Shown here: one piece after another, positions 63,183 to 64,000 of the stretch | Position numbering within the stretch: position 1 is the stretch's first letter | Layout of the letters: each line of letters opens with the position of its first letter | Source: JAWPMT01 sp965601475 | GTDB lineage: Bacteria; Bacteroidota; Bacteroidia; Cytophagales; Cyclobacteriaceae | Length of the DNA stretch: 64,000 nt | Direction: 5' to 3' | Assembly (NCBI GenBank): GCA_965601475.1 | Contig: OZ271832.1 | Coordinates: 3,782,001 to 3,846,000, forward strand | Notes under the pieces: model-generated | What the model was told of the DNA's origin: nothing | What the model saw: the letters and a program-made list of their open reading frames with translations, nothing else | Database searches by the model: none | Program-made: the position numbers and the translations under genes

Positions 63183-63429
63183 TCATTGCTCTTCATGCTA
63201 TTTTGCTGATGGCATGTTTGATAGCTCAAAAACCATAAGCCCCCAAAGTGACCCCATCACTTTTGGTGATCGGGAACTCTGGTTTCAAGCAGGCGTTTAG
63301 CTCAGCGCTTTCCAAGTCAAATCCGGCTTTACCCATTTAATGAGTAGATGGGTTCCCTGAGGAAACAGGCAATCAGTGGCTATGTCAAATGCCTCCAAGG
63401 ATTGGCGCTACCTGGTCATATGTTATTTC

Positions 63430-64000
63430 CTATAAGGCTGCTGCCAGGTGACTGGCTTCATAAATGGCCCGCTTGGCATCTAGTTCCGCAGCTTCATTTG
63501 CGCCACCAATGAGATGTACGGATTGATCATTGGCTTTTAGCACATCGTACAACTTCCGCAAAGGCTCCTGCCCAGCACAGATGACGACGTTGTCGACGGG
63601 TAGTATTTGCTGCTCTTCATTCACAGTAATGTGCAATCCCTGATCGTCAACGCGGTCGTAGGTCACATTGGCGAACATCTTCACTTGCTTCATAGCAAGG
63701 CTAGCGCGATGGATCCATCCTGTGGTCTTGCCCAAATTCTTACCATGCTTGCCCCCGGAACGTTTCAGCAGGTAGATCTCTCGAGGTGAAGCTTCGGGCT
63801 TGGGCATTTTGTTGGCACCACCTTTTTCGTAGGTGTCGTCGATGCCCCATTCTTTAAGATAGGCGTCGATATTCAGGCTGGGTGTGGCCTCACCATGTGC
63901 GAGGAACTCTGCCACATCAAAGCCAATACCCCCGGCACCTATGATGGCTACTTTGTCACCGACAGCCTTTTTGTCTAGCAACACTTCGTCGTAGCGTAGC
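63430..64000 (-). CDS. fadH: 2,4-dienoyl-CoA reductase (FadH-like), C-terminal part
   Basis: The gene runs off the right edge, and only the last 190 or so residues are here. It shows the C-terminal FAD/NAD(P)-binding part: YDEVLLDKKAVGDKVAIIGAGGIGFDVAEFLAH (dinucleotide loop) near the edge and VVICAGQEPLRKLYDVL later. It matches the end of FadH-type old-yellow-enzyme family reductases, which reduce 2,4-dienoyl-CoA in unsaturated fatty-acid breakdown. The TIM-barrel and Fe-S parts lie outside the window, so a related flavin enzyme is not fully excluded. Confidence 0.85.
   Translation of the reverse strand, partial: LRYDEVLLDKKAVGDKVAIIGAGGIGFDVAEFLAHGEATPSLNIDAYLKEWGIDDTYEKGGANKMPKPEASPREIYLLKRSGGKHGKNLGKTTGWIHRASLAMKQVKMFANVTYDRVDDQGLHITVNEEQQILPVDNVVICAGQEPLRKLYDVLKANDQSVHLIGGANEAAELDAKRAIYEASHLAAAL

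Noticed and set aside
63236..63270. Hairpin CAAAGTGA/TCACTTTTG after paralogue 3 as a terminator
   Set aside because: The stem is fair but no T-run follows on either strand.

Overview
The window reads as ordinary chromosome of a marine-type Bacteroidota, most likely order Cytophagales; this is inferred from gene content and no alignment was run. The evidence is PorQ of the type IX secretion system, a GWxTD protein, a TonB receptor with a carboxypeptidase-like N-terminal domain, PD40/OmpA envelope proteins, several good TTTG/TAnnTTTG promoters and almost no Shine-Dalgarno sequences. I see no intact mobile element, no CRISPR array, no rRNA and one tRNA.

Region by region. 1-6.5 kb: the C-terminus of an M3 metallopeptidase, a HupE/UreJ-like membrane protein, tRNA-Ala(GGC), a PKHD-type dioxygenase, a Na+/solute symporter coupled to a GH13_18 phosphorylase, and an NlpC/P60 hydrolase. 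6.5-20.3 kb: asnB, dps with a methyltransferase, GWxTD-rlmB, manC, then the tight run recQ-purD-GH3-dxr-rseP. 20.3-35.7 kb: an OmpA/PD40 protein, lon-porQ-hslU, sixA with a carbonic anhydrase, a GT9 transferase, an EVE protein, pyrR-pyrB, purB and a flavodoxin-reductase/ferredoxin-type protein. 35.8-46.7 kb: phoD and a small lipoprotein, then a long minus-strand run transcribed rsmA, mgtE, hydroxyacid dehydrogenase, SIMPL protein, PD40 protein, small acidic protein, FAN1-like nuclease, GT4 transferase and a cytosolic solute-binding-like protein. 46.8-52.2 kb: pdxA and the yceD-rpmF-fabH-efp-accB-accC block with a good promoter and a terminator.

52.3-64 kb is the accessory part: two lipoproteins, an FRG-domain protein, a LytTR two-component pair, a TonB-dependent receptor, and three paralogous secreted two-domain proteins at 59.8-63.2 kb. 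A small outer-membrane-like protein and a degenerate stretch lie among the paralogues, and the window ends inside a fadH-like reductase.

The best candidate for something undescribed is this last cluster. The three small secreted proteins share an N-terminal Ig-like domain resembling a type IX sorting domain, a variable charged linker and a conserved second domain. Their upstream regions, and that of the receptor, carry direct repeats spaced 21-22 bp. That is the spacing used by LytTR regulators, and a LytTR kinase/regulator pair lies next door. The link is an inference from spacing and position only.
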